Source: Punica granatum
Taxonomy: Eukaryota; Streptophyta; Magnoliopsida; Myrtales; Lythraceae
Assembly: GCF_007655135.1 (NCBI RefSeq)
Contig: NC_045127.1
Span: 2,046,001 to 2,110,000 of the forward strand
Length of the DNA stretch: 64,000 nucleotides
Direction: 5' to 3'
The first letter of the stretch is position 1; each line of letters opens with the position of its first letter. Positions 13,254-24,602 of this stretch are shown piece after piece. Position numbers and translations under genes: made by a program. The notes beneath the pieces are model-generated. The model ran no database searches. It worked only from the letters and a program-made list of their open reading frames with translations, and was not told the origin of the DNA.

Positions 13254-13412
13254 TTGCACATCAATTGTATCAAGACCACTGCGGGTGCCTCGAGCTTCAA
13301 GGACATTGAGATAAGACAATTCCAGGAAGCCCTAGTAACATTACTGTACATGGACATATATACTCGATGCCGCAGGAACGCTGTACCCCATGGCCAAGTT
13401 CGAGGGTTCATA
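13254..13412 (+). pseudogene. AZG1 fragment, broken tandem copy
   Basis: About 155 bases match the upstream AZG1 gene (about 12030-12186) in the same orientation. The deduced IKTTAGASSFKDIEI and FQEALVTLLYMDI align with [15 protein letters not shown] and [13 protein letters not shown] of the intact gene. After that the frame is disturbed (TACTCGATGCCGCAGGAACG against TACTCGATACCACGGGAACG, with an extra TA upstream). It is a remnant of a partial duplication, separated from the parent by the LINE relic. Confidence 0.8.
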
Positions 13413-13419
13413 TATTAAA

Positions 13420-15716
13420 CAAATGGTGAGGTCATTTAATAATTGAAAACTTTTGAAATTAAATTTTAAAATTTTCATTAGAAGAACGGAGTCAAGTATA
13501 TATGTGGTTATATATATTATTTATAAATATATAGATATATAGATTAACTTTATTTTTTAATAAATATTTTGTTCATGTAAATTAATTGCATATATATTTA
13601 CAATTAGGTTGTTTATTAGTTTGTACTCAACTTTATATAAATATATATGGAGATTTAAAAAGTAAGATAACCATATGAGACGAGGATTTGTTATTACGTG
13701 GCAAACTCTCTTCGCTCGCATGAATGGAACCCCCTCATTACATATCCTCATAGGAGCCGTCTTAGTAACCTATATATAAATGGTTGATGAGACGGTAAAA
13801 AAGGGATCGAGGCTAATCTCCTATAAGGGCCGCCGAACAATATGAGAGTTCGGGTCGATAAAATTTAGTGCAGAAGACTGTGATTGGAAGAAATAGTAGG
13901 AGGGATTACGTACCGAACCCCGTATCCCAATCGGAGCCTAAAGTTATTGGTTCAGAAGTAGGGCTTCATCTTGGAATTAAGCCTAATGTAAGTAGGGCTT
14001 CATCAGAAATATAGGGGCGCATAACGCTTTGAGATTACAGCATTCCTGAAAGTACCCAGCGAAAAAAAATACAGCATTCCTGAAAGCAAGCAAATTAATG
14101 CTTGTGTAATTGTTGCTGAAAATATGCCACGGCGCCCGCCCAGGAACCATATCAAGCACCGGGTCTTAAACCTCTGCATTTCCTGATGAGTCGCGGCCTG
14201 CTGTCTGAAAACCTGCTCAATGAGGGTCATGTTGGATCAGACGGGGGCAACCTCAGCTTTAAAAAACATCATCTGCTATGAGATCTAGTGCCTTGCTATA
14301 GAAGGGGATCCTCCTAAATGCAAGGTGGCACCAAATATTTGAATGTTAAGTACTTTTCATCCGACCTACCATGATAAAATGAGTAAAAATCTTAGATTGG
14401 ACAACGAGATCGATCTGCAGCAGCTCGTTTTGTTCCCTGACATCTATGATATGTTTCTTACTTATTTTGTTTCAAGAAAGTCACCATCAAAAGATATATT
14501 ACTAGCACTAGAAAGACCAGTAGATCTGTTCATTATTATCCCAAACAGGAAGGGGGAAAAAAAAGAGCAAAAAAAAGCATATTAATTTTTTTTCTTGAAA
14601 AAAGCATATAAGTTGTTTATATATCAAGTAGATTCCGTGACCAAATAATGTAACACTTGGCACCTCAATAGATGTTCACATAGAGCGGACGGTACCAGCA
14701 CTTACTGGAAAATGACTTTGAACATTTTTCTTTTTATTTTATTTTTCTTATGTTGATAAAGAGATAGTGACTCTTCACTAACTTATCACATCAATAATTG
14801 ATTATTAACTTAATTATCTATATACTTGGGAACCTCATAACTTACAGGTAAATTAGATCCAAACCTTTTTGTCGTCAATAATCTTTTTATTTATTTATTT
14901 ATAGTTGTCGCCAATTCCTGTTAAATATTGAACATGTGACTCTTCACCCTAATCCTTAATAAAATTACTAAATAGTCACAAACAATTTAGTTTGGACAAT
15001 CTCCCAACTTTATTAATCGGTTCGGTATTTACAATTATTTTCCTACATTTTGCTTAATACGATCCCATGATTCCCATGTGAGAGGTGAGAAAAGACGTCC
15101 ACTGTAATTCTTGATGAAATTCCTTCCATTTTCATGTCAATTTTTTGCTCAAGAGGGAGGTTTATGTGCATAATTAGGGTGAAAAATGAGAACGAAGGGA
15201 CATACATGAAGTCTACATATGAGAATTAAACTCATAATTAATCTTTATTTTTAATTAATTTTTTAGAACAAAACTAATTGTTAACCTTTTTTAAATCTCT
15301 TTTTCTTTTTCTTTTGCCAATTAGATCTATCTTATTCAAATTGAAAATTCTCAAAATAATTTTTAGTTGTTCAACATATAATAACGATGATGCATATATT
15401 AAACCTTATGGTATCGATGATGATAAACATAAATAAACATAATAAAAAAGGTAATGCCAAAACTTGAATTCGTTAATTATGGGATACATTTCTTGGGAGT
15501 ATATATATGTCTGTATATATATATAAATGGAAAATCCCAGGCAAAAATTGCAAATTTACAGAGAACCCGGGAATCTTTTTCTTGCATTTACACCCCCAAA
15601 TCTTTCTTTTTTTCCCCTTGAAAATGAATTCTGGGGGTTTATTTATATTTTACCCCTCATAATAATTATTTCCATGAGGAAATATTTTCCATAACAAAGG
15701 CAGTATCTGTTTCTCC
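13420..15716. other. intergenic spacer
   Basis: AT-rich; no gene is supported. A less AT-rich patch at 14090-14240 has an open minus-strand frame with no recognisable domain. Sequence at about 14900-14990 (GTTAAATATTGAACATGTGA) resembles the SINE family at 45014-45282. The last 150 bases are probably 3' UTR of the minus-strand CIPK. Confidence 0.4.
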
Positions 15717-17054
15717 TTAGTCACGGTGAACCGGCTCGTCCGGTTGATAAATTAAACCGAGAAGCTTCGGCCGCAGCTCATCTTTCCATAAACTCCGGCC
15801 AGGTTCAACCTCCGGCTCCACCTCCGCCTCCCGCCTCTTCACCTCCACCACCACCAGCTCCTCCGTCAGCCGGTCGATCCTCATTCCAGCCACGAAATTA
15901 CCGCCCTGCCCCTCCAGCCTTACACTCCAACCCTTCCGCTGCGCCACCCTCATGCCCGCCTCCTCCGCAGCCTCCTTGACCCTCTCCACTATCGCCTCCG
16001 GCTGCTCTGCAGACACGAACCGCTCGGCTTCCACCGCGCAGCCGGACCCGTCGCCGAGCAGGCCGGAGAGGTCAAACCCAGACGAGAACGAGATGATGTC
16101 GAATGCGTTGAGGCACTTGCCCTCCAGGTCGCCTTCAGCGGCAGCGCCCTTGAGGAGGTCGAGATCGAAGTCGAGATCATGGTGAAGGAACTTGGCCTCG
16201 TCGTACCCCTTCTGGAACCACGGGTCATGCAGCATCTCTTCGACGGTGATCCTCGTGGCGGGGTTCGTGTCGAGGAGACGGGAGAGGAAGTGCTTGAGCT
16301 CCGGCGAGGTCCACTTCGGACACCGGAACTCGCCCTTGTAGATCTTCCGGTACATGACCATGAGGTTGGGATCGTTGAAGGGCAAGTAGCCCGCACTGAG
16401 GACGAAGAGGATGACGCCGCAGGACCAGATATCGACCCTGGCGCCATCGTAGCCCTTCTTGGCGAGGATCTCCGGGGCGACGTAGGCCGGGGTCCCGCAG
16501 AGGGTGTGGAGCATACCGTCGGGACGGATCTGATTGCGGACGGCGCTGAGGCCGAAGTCGGAGACCTTGAGGTCCAAGTTGTCATCGAGGAGGAGGTTCT
16601 CGGGCTTGAGGTCACGATGGAAGACGCCACGGGAGTGGCAGTAGCCGACGGCGGAGATGAGCTGGTGGAAGTATCGGCGACAGAGGTTCTCACTGAAACG
16701 GCCCTTGGCGACCCTGGCGAAGAGCTCGCCGCCCTTGGCGAGCTCCATGACGAAGTATATCTTGGTGCGGGTGGCGAGCACCTCGAAGAGGCGGAGGGTG
16801 TGGGGGTGGCGGAGCCGCCTCATGATGGAGACCTCCCTCTTCACGTGGGCCGCGAACCCGCCCTTCATCACCTTCTGCTTGCTCACCGCCTTGATCGCCA
16901 CGCTCTGCCCCGTCCGAACGTCCCGCGCGTGGTACACCTTGGCGAAAGCACCCCGGCCCAGCAGCCTCCCCACCTCGTACTTCCCCATGAGGCTGTTCCC
17001 GGGCGCCTCCCCCGGCAGCCCCACCGAGGAAGAACACTCCTCAATCTCCGGCAT
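15717..17054 (-). CDS. CIPK14: CBL-interacting protein kinase, CIPK14-like (SnRK3)
   Basis: An intronless 445-residue CIPK. The kinase domain spans about residues 25-280: Gly loop GRGAFAKV, ATP Lys55 (SVAIK), HRDLKPEN (146-153), DFG (166-168), APE (193-195). The NAF motif (NAFDIISFSSGFDLSGLL) starts near residue 316 and mediates CBL binding and autoinhibition; a regulatory domain follows. The blocks MVMYRKIYKGEF, WTSPEL, RLLDTNPATRIT and ERFVSA match Arabidopsis CIPK14 better than CIPK11, although the MPEIE start recalls CIPK11. It is strongly GC-rich at third positions compared with its surroundings, which creates long antisense shadow frames. It converges on the AZG1/CIPK15 side. Predicted role: calcium-CBL signalling. 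It appears intact. Confidence 0.92.
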   Translation of the reverse strand: MPEIEECSSSVGLPGEAPGNSLMGKYEVGRLLGRGAFAKVYHARDVRTGQSVAIKAVSKQKVMKGGFAAHVKREVSIMRRLRHPHTLRLFEVLATRTKIYFVMELAKGGELFARVAKGRFSENLCRRYFHQLISAVGYCHSRGVFHRDLKPENLLLDDNLDLKVSDFGLSAVRNQIRPDGMLHTLCGTPAYVAPEILAKKGYDGARVDIWSCGVILFVLSAGYLPFNDPNLMVMYRKIYKGEFRCPKWTSPELKHFLSRLLDTNPATRITVEEMLHDPWFQKGYDEAKFLHHDLDFDLDLLKGAAAEGDLEGKCLNAFDIISFSSGFDLSGLLGDGSGCAVEAERFVSAEQPEAIVERVKEAAEEAGMRVAQRKGWSVRLEGQGGNFVAGMRIDRLTEELVVVEVKRREAEVEPEVEPGRSLWKDELRPKLLGLIYQPDEPVHRD

Positions 17055-17337
17055 CTCCGAGTCGTCCCCGGATCCACCTCCCCTCGATCACGAAAAAATA
17101 AAGGGGCGAGGAGGGCGGCGTTCTCGCCCCATGTTTCGATTTCGACTTTATGGAATCACCAAGAATCCCAGCCTTGTCGTGCAAGGGAGATGCTCCCGGA
17201 GGTTGGAGGATTTTATTGAGGTTTTTGAATTGGAGGAGGGGAAGCGGAAGGAAGGGGACTGCGTCCTGTTTTTGTTAATGAATAATATCGAGAGATACGG
17301 TTAGCTTAGCTCTACAGCTTTGGACGTTCTGTCATTT

Positions 17338-17348
17338 CCATATATAGG
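17338..17348 (-). promoter_or_regulatory. probable TATA box of the CIPK14-like gene
   Basis: Read on the minus strand, CCTATATATGG lies about 285 bases before the ATG. Initiation some 30 bases downstream would leave a leader of about 250 nt. Confidence 0.4.
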
Positions 17349-19035
17349 AGTCAGTCTGGTATGGTGTTTTTTGTATTTTTCATAGAACTCCCTCGCCTGA
17401 AGACGACAGAGTCTTTTGATGTTTTACCATTTTCTTTTTTTCGGTAGGTGATGTTTTACCCTTTTTATCCACAATAAATCTTCATTCAGCAACGGAATTT
17501 CTTCCCTTAGTTTCGGAAAATTATCCCATTCTCTCCTTATAGAACCGTCTCTATATCTGTATATCATCATATCCACTTTTTATAGTATGAATCATATCAC
17601 AAAAAGTTGATCTAACAACTTGCGAAGGCAGTAGTAGGACCACTTCCTTCAAGGAAGCTTAGTAGTTCCCTCCTTAATGGTAGAAATAAGCAATTTTTAT
17701 TCTAGCCAGCTAAGTGTTTCAGAATTCAATGTTGTTAATTGTGGCGAAGTTCGTGATGATTAATGTATTATCGAATTTGGGCATCTTGTAATGTTTAAAC
17801 TTCTGATGTTACAAATACGGGGTGATAGTGGTGACATTTGCGCGTTGTTATCGTCGAGCTTAGTATTTATATGTCAGGCTGATGGAAGTAGAGGTGATGG
17901 ACAAAGAATTGTCTCACACCTGCCCCAAAATAAAAATAGGAGGGGCTTGTACGTGGCAAGGTCCAATAATCTATCGGTTTAAGGATTTGAGTTGCAAATG
18001 AGTGCAAGAGGGTGATATAAAGGAAAATCGGCGATACATTTATCGTCCTTTATTTATGAGGTGATATTGCAATATAGTACATCTTAGTAAAAGTATTATG
18101 GAGCAATTTGTTCATATTTATTTTTGTTTGACTAAGTCTCTTCTCCCCTCTGTTTCACCTGATATATCTACTTAGAATCATAACTTGTGATTACGCAACC
18201 TAAAATAATTAAGGCAAAATATCAGACCTTCATTACTAAAAAAGAAAAAAAGAGATAGTCGAAATATTTTTAAACTTTAAATGAAGTGGCACGCGATAAA
18301 GGTCTAAATATATAAATAATCTCTTCTCGCAGTAACATGTGAAGAAGAATCACTGCAATTTTTTGTTTCTGTTTATGTATAAACTTCTTTTTTTCTGGAT
18401 TTTTTTTATATATAAACTTATAATATGTTATTCATGTATTAATAATTTTAAATGGTCTCTCTTACAATAACGTAATAGAGGAAAATGAACCAGTGAAATT
18501 CTTTTTATCTATTAATTATTCATGTGTTAACCAATCGATTGAGTTAAGTAGAACATTAATAGTATTTTCTTCTGCAATGTGACCAAGTATGATGGCCGAA
18601 GAACTTCACAAAATTAGTAAGAGGAGAAGTTGACGTTTCGAACCATCAACTCAATTGATCGAAATCATTTATTAAAAACTTAATTTCTAAGCAAAAAGGA
18701 AGGGAAAATTCTTGGGACCAGTCACTGTATACTCAGTCGACTGTCCAAATACAAAATAAAAACTCTTCTTGTACATAAGAATAAATGTTTTGTACTTAAC
18801 AGCCGACTGAATATTAGCATTGCCCAAAATGAAAAAGAAGAACTAGTCAGAACTTAATCTTATGTAATATCATAACAAATGATGACCGTACACGCAGGCT
18901 GTCGTCCCCTCCTGTTTGAGATTTAGGTCACCTGCGTTCGTATCTATTGCACCGATGATGACTAGGCACACTCTTATTGGTTCTCCATCTTTTTCCTCCC
19001 AATTAACTAAATAAAATCAAACAATGAATGAACCA
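17349..19035. other. intergenic spacer
   Basis: No gene, RNA or clear repeat is recognised; open frames are short and AT-rich. Confidence 0.4.
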
Positions 19036-19215
19036 ACGCGAGTTTGTTCCAGCGGTTCGGCGCGTGTTTCGCTTAAATAAGGTAACGGGTTCAACTTCTT
19101 ATGAATGCAAAAAATTCACGCTGAGAGAACTTTATCCCTTAGAGAACTGAACCGGCTCGACTAGATTAGTTGGGATCCAATTGGGCTTCCGGATAACAGA
19201 GTTCACACAAAAAAA
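19036..19215 (+). mobile_element. tRNA-derived SINE-like element
   Basis: A box-like sequence GTTTGTTCCAGCGG (19042-19055) and B box-like GGTTCAACTTC (19088-19098) stand about 33 bases apart, as in tRNA-derived SINEs. The body then reads GAGAACTTTATCCCTTAG and GGGCTTCCGGATAACAGAG and ends in an A-rich tail. The same body occurs on the minus strand at 28160-28330 and 23347-23500, which defines a family. Confidence 0.6.
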
Positions 19216-19299
19216 TGACACAATGAATACACCTAATCATTTTAGTCGCCCACCTCGTCAGTTTAACATTACGTGGTGGAACTTACACCATAAAATTAA

Positions 19300-20201
19300 G
19301 GGTAAAATGCACTAACCTCCCTGAGATTTGGAGAAATGACACTTAACTCCATTTATTGTGAATATATGAACTTCGCCCCATTTGACTTAGTTGACCAAAT
19401 TATTCTTTTTTTTTAAAAGAATACTAACTAGGATCATAACTCTTAATTTTTTTTTCCTTTTTAGCCCATGCATTTTTTTTATTGAATAAGGTTCACATAA
19501 CTGTCATTACATAAAATGTTCATATACAGTCTTTATTGTTTTAATTTTTTTATTTAAGGAGTAAAAATTAAAAATAAATAATAAAAATAGTTGAAAGCTT
19601 CGATCTAGAGGACAAATAGAGGGAAAGGGGTGGTCTATCCCAGGGCACTACGAATGAAAGTAGAAAGTCGAATATCGAGGTCCGGCCTTATCAAAAAATC
19701 GAACACTCGATTTCAGTTCTAGAAAGTTTCATACATCAATTCAGCTCTCGAATTTTTTGAAGAAATCAGATAGGTACCCGACCTATCCAAATTTAAATTT
19801 CAAAATAAATTTAGGATTTCTAAATATCTAAATTTGTTTTACGTTATTACACTCAACGTTTCATTTAATGACCACAATCCCAACAAACGTTACCTGAGGC
19901 ATCTTTCCGCCCTATTTGACCAAATTCTTTCATTATTATTATTTAAAAAAAATATTTCTAACATTTAAAATATATTAAAAAGCCTTATACAAATATTTTA
20001 TGAAATATTGTAACTTTATTAAATAAAAAATTAAATGTATGAACTTGAAAAGAAAAATTCATAAGTTATGAACTCAATTTATATTTTTCTCAAAAATAAT
20101 AATTGGTCAACTAAGTCAAATGGAGTTAAGTACATATATTCTCAATAAGTGAGATTAATTGTCATTTTTTCAAATCTCGAGAGAGGTTAGCGCATTTTAC
20201 C
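19300..20201. mobile_element. non-autonomous Mutator-like TIR element
   Basis: A 902-bp element. The left end GGGTAAAATGCACTAACCTC is matched by the inverted right end (GAGGTTAGCGCATTTTACC) and the arms stay similar for about 115 bases (e.g. CATTTGACTTAGTTGACCAA in both). ATAAAATTAA occurs at both flanks (19290-19299 and 20202-20211), a 10-bp target duplication. The interior is AT-rich without a transposase. Size, arm length and target duplication point to a MULE. Confidence 0.75.
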
Positions 20202-20211
20202 ATAAAATTAA

Positions 20212-22195
20212 TGTTAAGCCAATTGATATAACGAGGTCGAGATCGATGCATGGGGGAAAGTAGAATTTCCCAATTAGAACAATAGAGCAGAATATATGAA
20301 TAGATGGCACATTTATGATCAAAGTTGATCAGATGAGGTTGTCGGCAGTCAGGCTCTTGGAATCATTCATCTTTGGATAAGCTTCTCCAGCATTCATGTC
20401 TGCGCACAGGTGCGGCTGCTCTTCTTTGAAAATTCGACTATGCATTCACTGAATTAATATGTCTATGAGAAAATACAAGAAATGTAAAAGAGATTATATT
20501 CGAGGGACACAAGGAGCGGATTTTAATGCGTGGGCCATTTGTGTAATATGTACCGTGCACATACGGTCTTATTATCCTTAATTCACATACATGTCAGGGG
20601 ATTATAGATAGAAAGGACGTACGACCACACAGCCGCTCCATCGGACCATCGATCGAATGTTCATGATTGATGGATCTTGTACCTAACGATGCTCGCTTGA
20701 GCTGATTATTTTGAAAATTATAGAAATAAGACGAATCATTACAATATTAATAACTTAATTGTCTTTGTCACATAATGAAAGTGACGGATCTCAACTCTCC
20801 AGCCCCAATGCGCCTCCGACAACTGTTTGGAGTTTGGACACAAATTAATCAATTATACAATAATATCCTTTTCCATGATGACGGAATCATGGATGGGGCC
20901 CCAAGGTTTATAACATTATTATTCCCTATCACTTCACTTTTTATTTTTTTTTATTAAGAATCTTTTTTTTTTCAAACAAAAAACGAAACCCATGAATCCA
21001 GAAAGTAATAAGAGATATCATGGAAAATTTCGAACTGGTAAAATTCAAATTCGAAATTTTAGTTTTAGGTCAAGAGCGACGTTATTGTGTTGTACCAAAC
21101 CGTCTTTAAGAAGATGGGTCGCCAAGAGGAGAGGAATATAATCCACCTCAATGAACTAACTTAATTCAGCACTTTTCTCTTTTTGTGTGGACAAATTTGG
21201 TGATGTGATTTGAGGAGATATAGGCCCATCGTGTCTTTGCCACAAATTTCATCGCAGGTCCCCCACCTTCGAATGGTACAGAGCGCATGAAGTTATAAAT
21301 GGGTCTAAAAAGGAAATTCCTCACATATGTGGATGATGATGATCACAAACACTCATTTTTCAACGGATCGCGGAGCTTCACATCATCATATCTGATCATA
21401 TCTACATGTGATTTGGTATCATTCCTTTTGTTCAATTCATTGGCTTATATATTCGGTCGTAAAATGTATATGTCAACTAGATTTTATATATATATATATA
21501 TACAAGTTTACAAGAACATCTGCATAATACCACGCAAGTCCACCGTCGCACGATTGTTGGCGTTTTCTAACGTTTCCTACTACTTTGCATGATAGGATCC
21601 CCAAAAATTTTCGAACCAAAGGTGGTTAGACGAGGTATACTGTAGTTTGCTTCATGGGTCGTCAATATGCGAAACGCATGAATAAAGAAGGACAATAATT
21701 CAGCGAGCTGCTTATGCGATTATTGCAACGATTGAAATTAATGTTATCTCATCATGTAGGGCCGTGTAGCATTTCATCACCACTTTATTTTTTCATATTC
21801 TGTGGGAAAAAAGGAGGAGATATATATATTTTTTTAGCAAGGAAAAGACGATCTTTTTATATTTATGACATCTGCATTTTTTGTCCATACCAAATTCTTT
21901 TTGTTCTTTTCGGTGAGTGTCCACACCATATTCTGTTCGCGGCACATGCATCAAAATGTACCTTAATTTATAGGATCGTAGTGCATCAAAATCAGAAGTT
22001 TATTTATCTTTGCAAGCAATAACTCGAATATATGTTCACCAAAAAAAACAAAATCAAATATATCACCTATTAAACTACGCAAAAAGACATAAGATACCGA
22101 AATTATGCTTCTTCTTTTTTTTTTGGTAGAAGAACACCCCGAAATTATGCTATTATTAAGATTCAAAAGCATCCTTCCATGTATGTGTATATATA
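20212..22195. other. intergenic spacer
   Basis: No gene is supported. A short GC-balanced patch at 20332-20412 reads on the minus strand, after a possible CGCAG acceptor, as MNAGEAYPKMNDSKSLTADN then LI and a stop. It could be a last exon but has no recognised partner exons. A (TA)n tract lies at 21486-21502. Confidence 0.35.
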
Positions 22196-22204
22196 TAAAT
22201 ATTA

Positions 22205-22650
22205 GGGGTAATTACACTGGTGGTCCAAAAAGTTTTTTTTGCTACTTGATGGTACAAAATATTTCAAAAGTGTAACATGATAGTACAAACCGTTATCTCA
22301 TCATTGACACCGTCAAGCGAAGCTGACGTGGCCGAAACGTGACCGACACGTGGCTCTGATATGTTTTAGGAATTGGTGGAACGTTACATGATGGTTCAAA
22401 CTCTTTTGAAATTGTCACTTAATGGTCCAAAATATTTTACAGATGTAACATAATGGTATAAAATATTTCTTTAATTAACTTAAAGGTTCACCCATGTCAA
22501 TGGCGAGATGACGACGTCAATAGTGAGATAACGGTTTGTACTATCATGTTACACTTTTGAAACATTTTGTACCATCAAGTCGCAAAAAAAACTTTTTGGA
22601 TCAACTTGATATATTAGTGAAACTTTTTGAACCACCAATGTAATTACCCC
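22205..22650. mobile_element. MULE-type MITE with 9-bp target duplication
   Basis: A 446-bp fold-back element. It starts GGGGTAATTACACTGGTGGT and ends in the inverted ACCACCAATGTAATTACCCC. TAAATATTA is repeated exactly outside both ends (22196-22204 and 22651-22659). Arms of about 110 bases share TGTAACATGATAGTACAAAC and ACCGTTATCTCA. The right arm carries an extra duplicated terminal block (AAAAAGTTT twice). There is no coding capacity. Confidence 0.8.
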
Positions 22651-22659
22651 TAAATATTA

Positions 22660-23346
22660 TTATTTATATAGATGCGCATCACCGTCATCTAATAAAATTG
22701 AAAATTCTAGCACGGGGAAGGATACTTGCGGTGTATGTGAGACTAATCATTTTGTGCTTTTAAAAAAAAAAAATTGGGTTGATGATTTCATAATTGGCAA
22801 TAGACAACACGATAATAGGAAAATCAAGACACTAAAAATAGTGATAGGACATATAATATTGTAAACGTGTCGGACATCTAAAGTGTTCCGTTAGGAAAAT
22901 GGGCCCCCACGCAACAACCTAACAATAAATTAATTACGTATGCTCATTATGTAAACTCCAACCTAATGTATTAAATAGATGTATCTTATAATAACGTTTA
23001 CAAATTGTAAGTGTCAAGCTGGGCAGCCTAAGAATGTAGAAAGGTAGATATTTACTATTTCCCTTCCAAAAAATTCGAAGAGGAGGAGAGAGGGGGCAAT
23101 CCGACAATGAGAGATACCTTAATTCTTGGCCCATTATAAACTTTGTTAACTATCGGTCCATTATAAGCTTGTTGACTCTCGGCCCACCACAAGTTGGTGT
23201 CCACTCGGCCCGACAAGAATTGGTTTACCGCCCAATCATCAAATATGGGGTGGCCTGGCAAGACTGTATATTAGGCTCAATTCTTGAGTTCAAAAAGCCC
23301 ATCTCTTGGCCTCTCTAAGGTGTGTGCACGCGCAAGCGCACACGTG
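22660..23346. other. intergenic spacer
   Basis: No gene is supported. The stretch 23120-23220 contains three degenerate direct repeats built on TCGGCCCA...AAG..TTG, too short to classify. Confidence 0.35.
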
Positions 23347-23500
23347 TTTTTTTTTGTAACACAACGTGATATTTAGAAGCCCAGTGGATCTAAGCTAGTC
23401 CACACTCGAATTGGATCGGCCCACTAAGGATAAAGCTCTATCAGTTGGATTTTTTTCAGTCATGACACTTGAATTCGAAACTGTACTTACTGTTTGTTCG
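23347..23500 (-). mobile_element. SINE-like element, same family as 19036-19215
   Basis: On the minus strand it contains GAGCTTTATCCTTAGTGGGC, CACTGGGCTTCTAAATATCA and ends in a poly(A) run (plus-strand T-run 23347-23355). The 5' promoter boxes are degraded. Confidence 0.5.
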
Positions 23501-24058
23501 GATAAGGGTTAAAAAATGGTTATGAAGAAATGAGTTACGAAGTGAAGAGCTATTATATAAATTTAAATGATAATCCCTCCATAATCCTTTGTAACCCGAG
23601 ATTCAATATAAAAATTAAGGGAAACGAGTGACACCAAATCATCTGAACCAATTCACATCGGCGTCTCAATAATAATTTATTTAACTTGGTGTAGATGCAA
23701 AAGAGCCATACATGCTGGGAGACTTCAACTGACACGGGCGTACGTACGCGTCTGATTTTTGTGCAGGGGACAAGTTCAAGTTCAAAGTCTTCGCTTCGAA
23801 TCAGAGTCCCGACCGCGTGTTGCTGCGCGTCGTGCTGTTAAGGTTATTATTTTGAAAAGTCCTCAACGGAGGAGAACTACGTGGGAGTAGTAGACCAGTC
23901 CCGAATCAACGCTCACCAATAGGACTCACTCCTCTCCTCCTTCTTCTATTAGAGTCCGAGAGAGAGAGAGTATTAAACGGTTTACCAAATTAGTCAACTT
24001 CCCAGAGCTTTCTACTACGCCGAGTCTTGACCATTTCTTACGTACGTAAATGTCTGTG

Positions 24059-24059
<1 letters not shown>
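23501..24059. other. upstream region of the IDL gene
   Basis: No coding sequence is recognised. A short (GA)n run lies near 23958-23970. Confidence 0.35.
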
Positions 24060-24114
<55 letters not shown>

Positions 24115-24116
24115 CG
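24060..24116. repeat. (CT)n(TA)n microsatellite, probable promoter of the IDL gene
   Basis: A CT run passes into a TA run ending at about 24114, 157 bases before the IDL start. The TA run could act as the TATA region and the CT run as a Y-patch or GAGA-type element. A 15-codon upstream ORF (24120-24167) follows directly. Confidence 0.45.
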
Positions 24117-24272
24117 CATATGGATCCTCTTGAACCCATTCTTCTTCATCAACCTACATACATATAGAGGCTTCAAGGAGATCCCCATTCCCGATCGATA
24201 TATAACTTACTTCAGCTAGCTAGCTGTTCTTCGCGAAACCATATATACATCTTACTGCTTATAAATATAGAA

Positions 24273-24602
24273 ATGGCGCGGTTGGCGACCAGACTGTCTG
24301 CCATCATAATTGCCTCTGCGTTCTTCCTCCTTGCCGTTGCAGTCTCTCAAGCTTCGGGGGCCAGAGTCCTCGGCGGGGCTCATTCACACGGTGCTGCCTT
24401 CGCTGTCTCTGGGCCTGGTTTAGGTGGCAATGCTCCAGTTGTCGTGGGGAACAAGAACCGAGGGTCGATATCGGCCGAGGATTGCGGTGGAGAGGGGAAT
24501 AATAAGTACAGGAATGTGCTGCTGTTGGACGGTTTCCTCCCCAAGGGAACCAATGTGTCACCGTCCGGGCCCAGCAAACGCTCCAATAGCATAAACAACT
24601 GA
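24273..24602 (+). CDS. IDL: IDA-like (IDL) secreted signalling peptide precursor
   Basis: An intronless 109-residue precursor. Residues 1-30 form a signal peptide (hydrophobic core IIIASAFFLLAVAV, small residues before RVLGG). A variable low-complexity middle follows. Near the C terminus GFLPKGTNVSPSGPSKRSN aligns with the extended PIP motif of INFLORESCENCE DEFICIENT IN ABSCISSION and IDA-LIKE peptides (PKG...PPSAPSKRHN in IDA). Family members are processed to a hydroxylated peptide perceived by HAESA/HSL receptors in abscission, root cap shedding or defence. Oddities: VSPSGPSKRSN replaces IPPSAPSKRHN, so the first Pro of the PP pair and the penultimate His are both Ser. A PIP-type (PAMP-induced) peptide is a less likely alternative because it lacks the SGPSxxGxGH ending. 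The start is the only ATG before the signal peptide. Confidence 0.78.
   Translation: MARLATRLSAIIIASAFFLLAVAVSQASGARVLGGAHSHGAAFAVSGPGLGGNAPVVVGNKNRGSISAEDCGGEGNNKYRNVLLLDGFLPKGTNVSPSGPSKRSNSINN

Noticed and set aside
14003..14230. 75-codon minus-strand frame
   Set aside because: Coding-like for a short stretch but no recognised domain, splice context or partner exons.
15989..16693. 234-codon minus-strand frame overlapping the CIPK14-like gene
   Set aside because: Out of frame with the kinase; Ser/Pro/Arg-rich translation typical of a shifted GC-rich frame.
16179..17219. 346-codon plus-strand frame antisense to the CIPK14-like gene
   Set aside because: It is a shadow caused by the very GC-rich third positions of the kinase gene; its translation is low-complexity and acidic with no domain.
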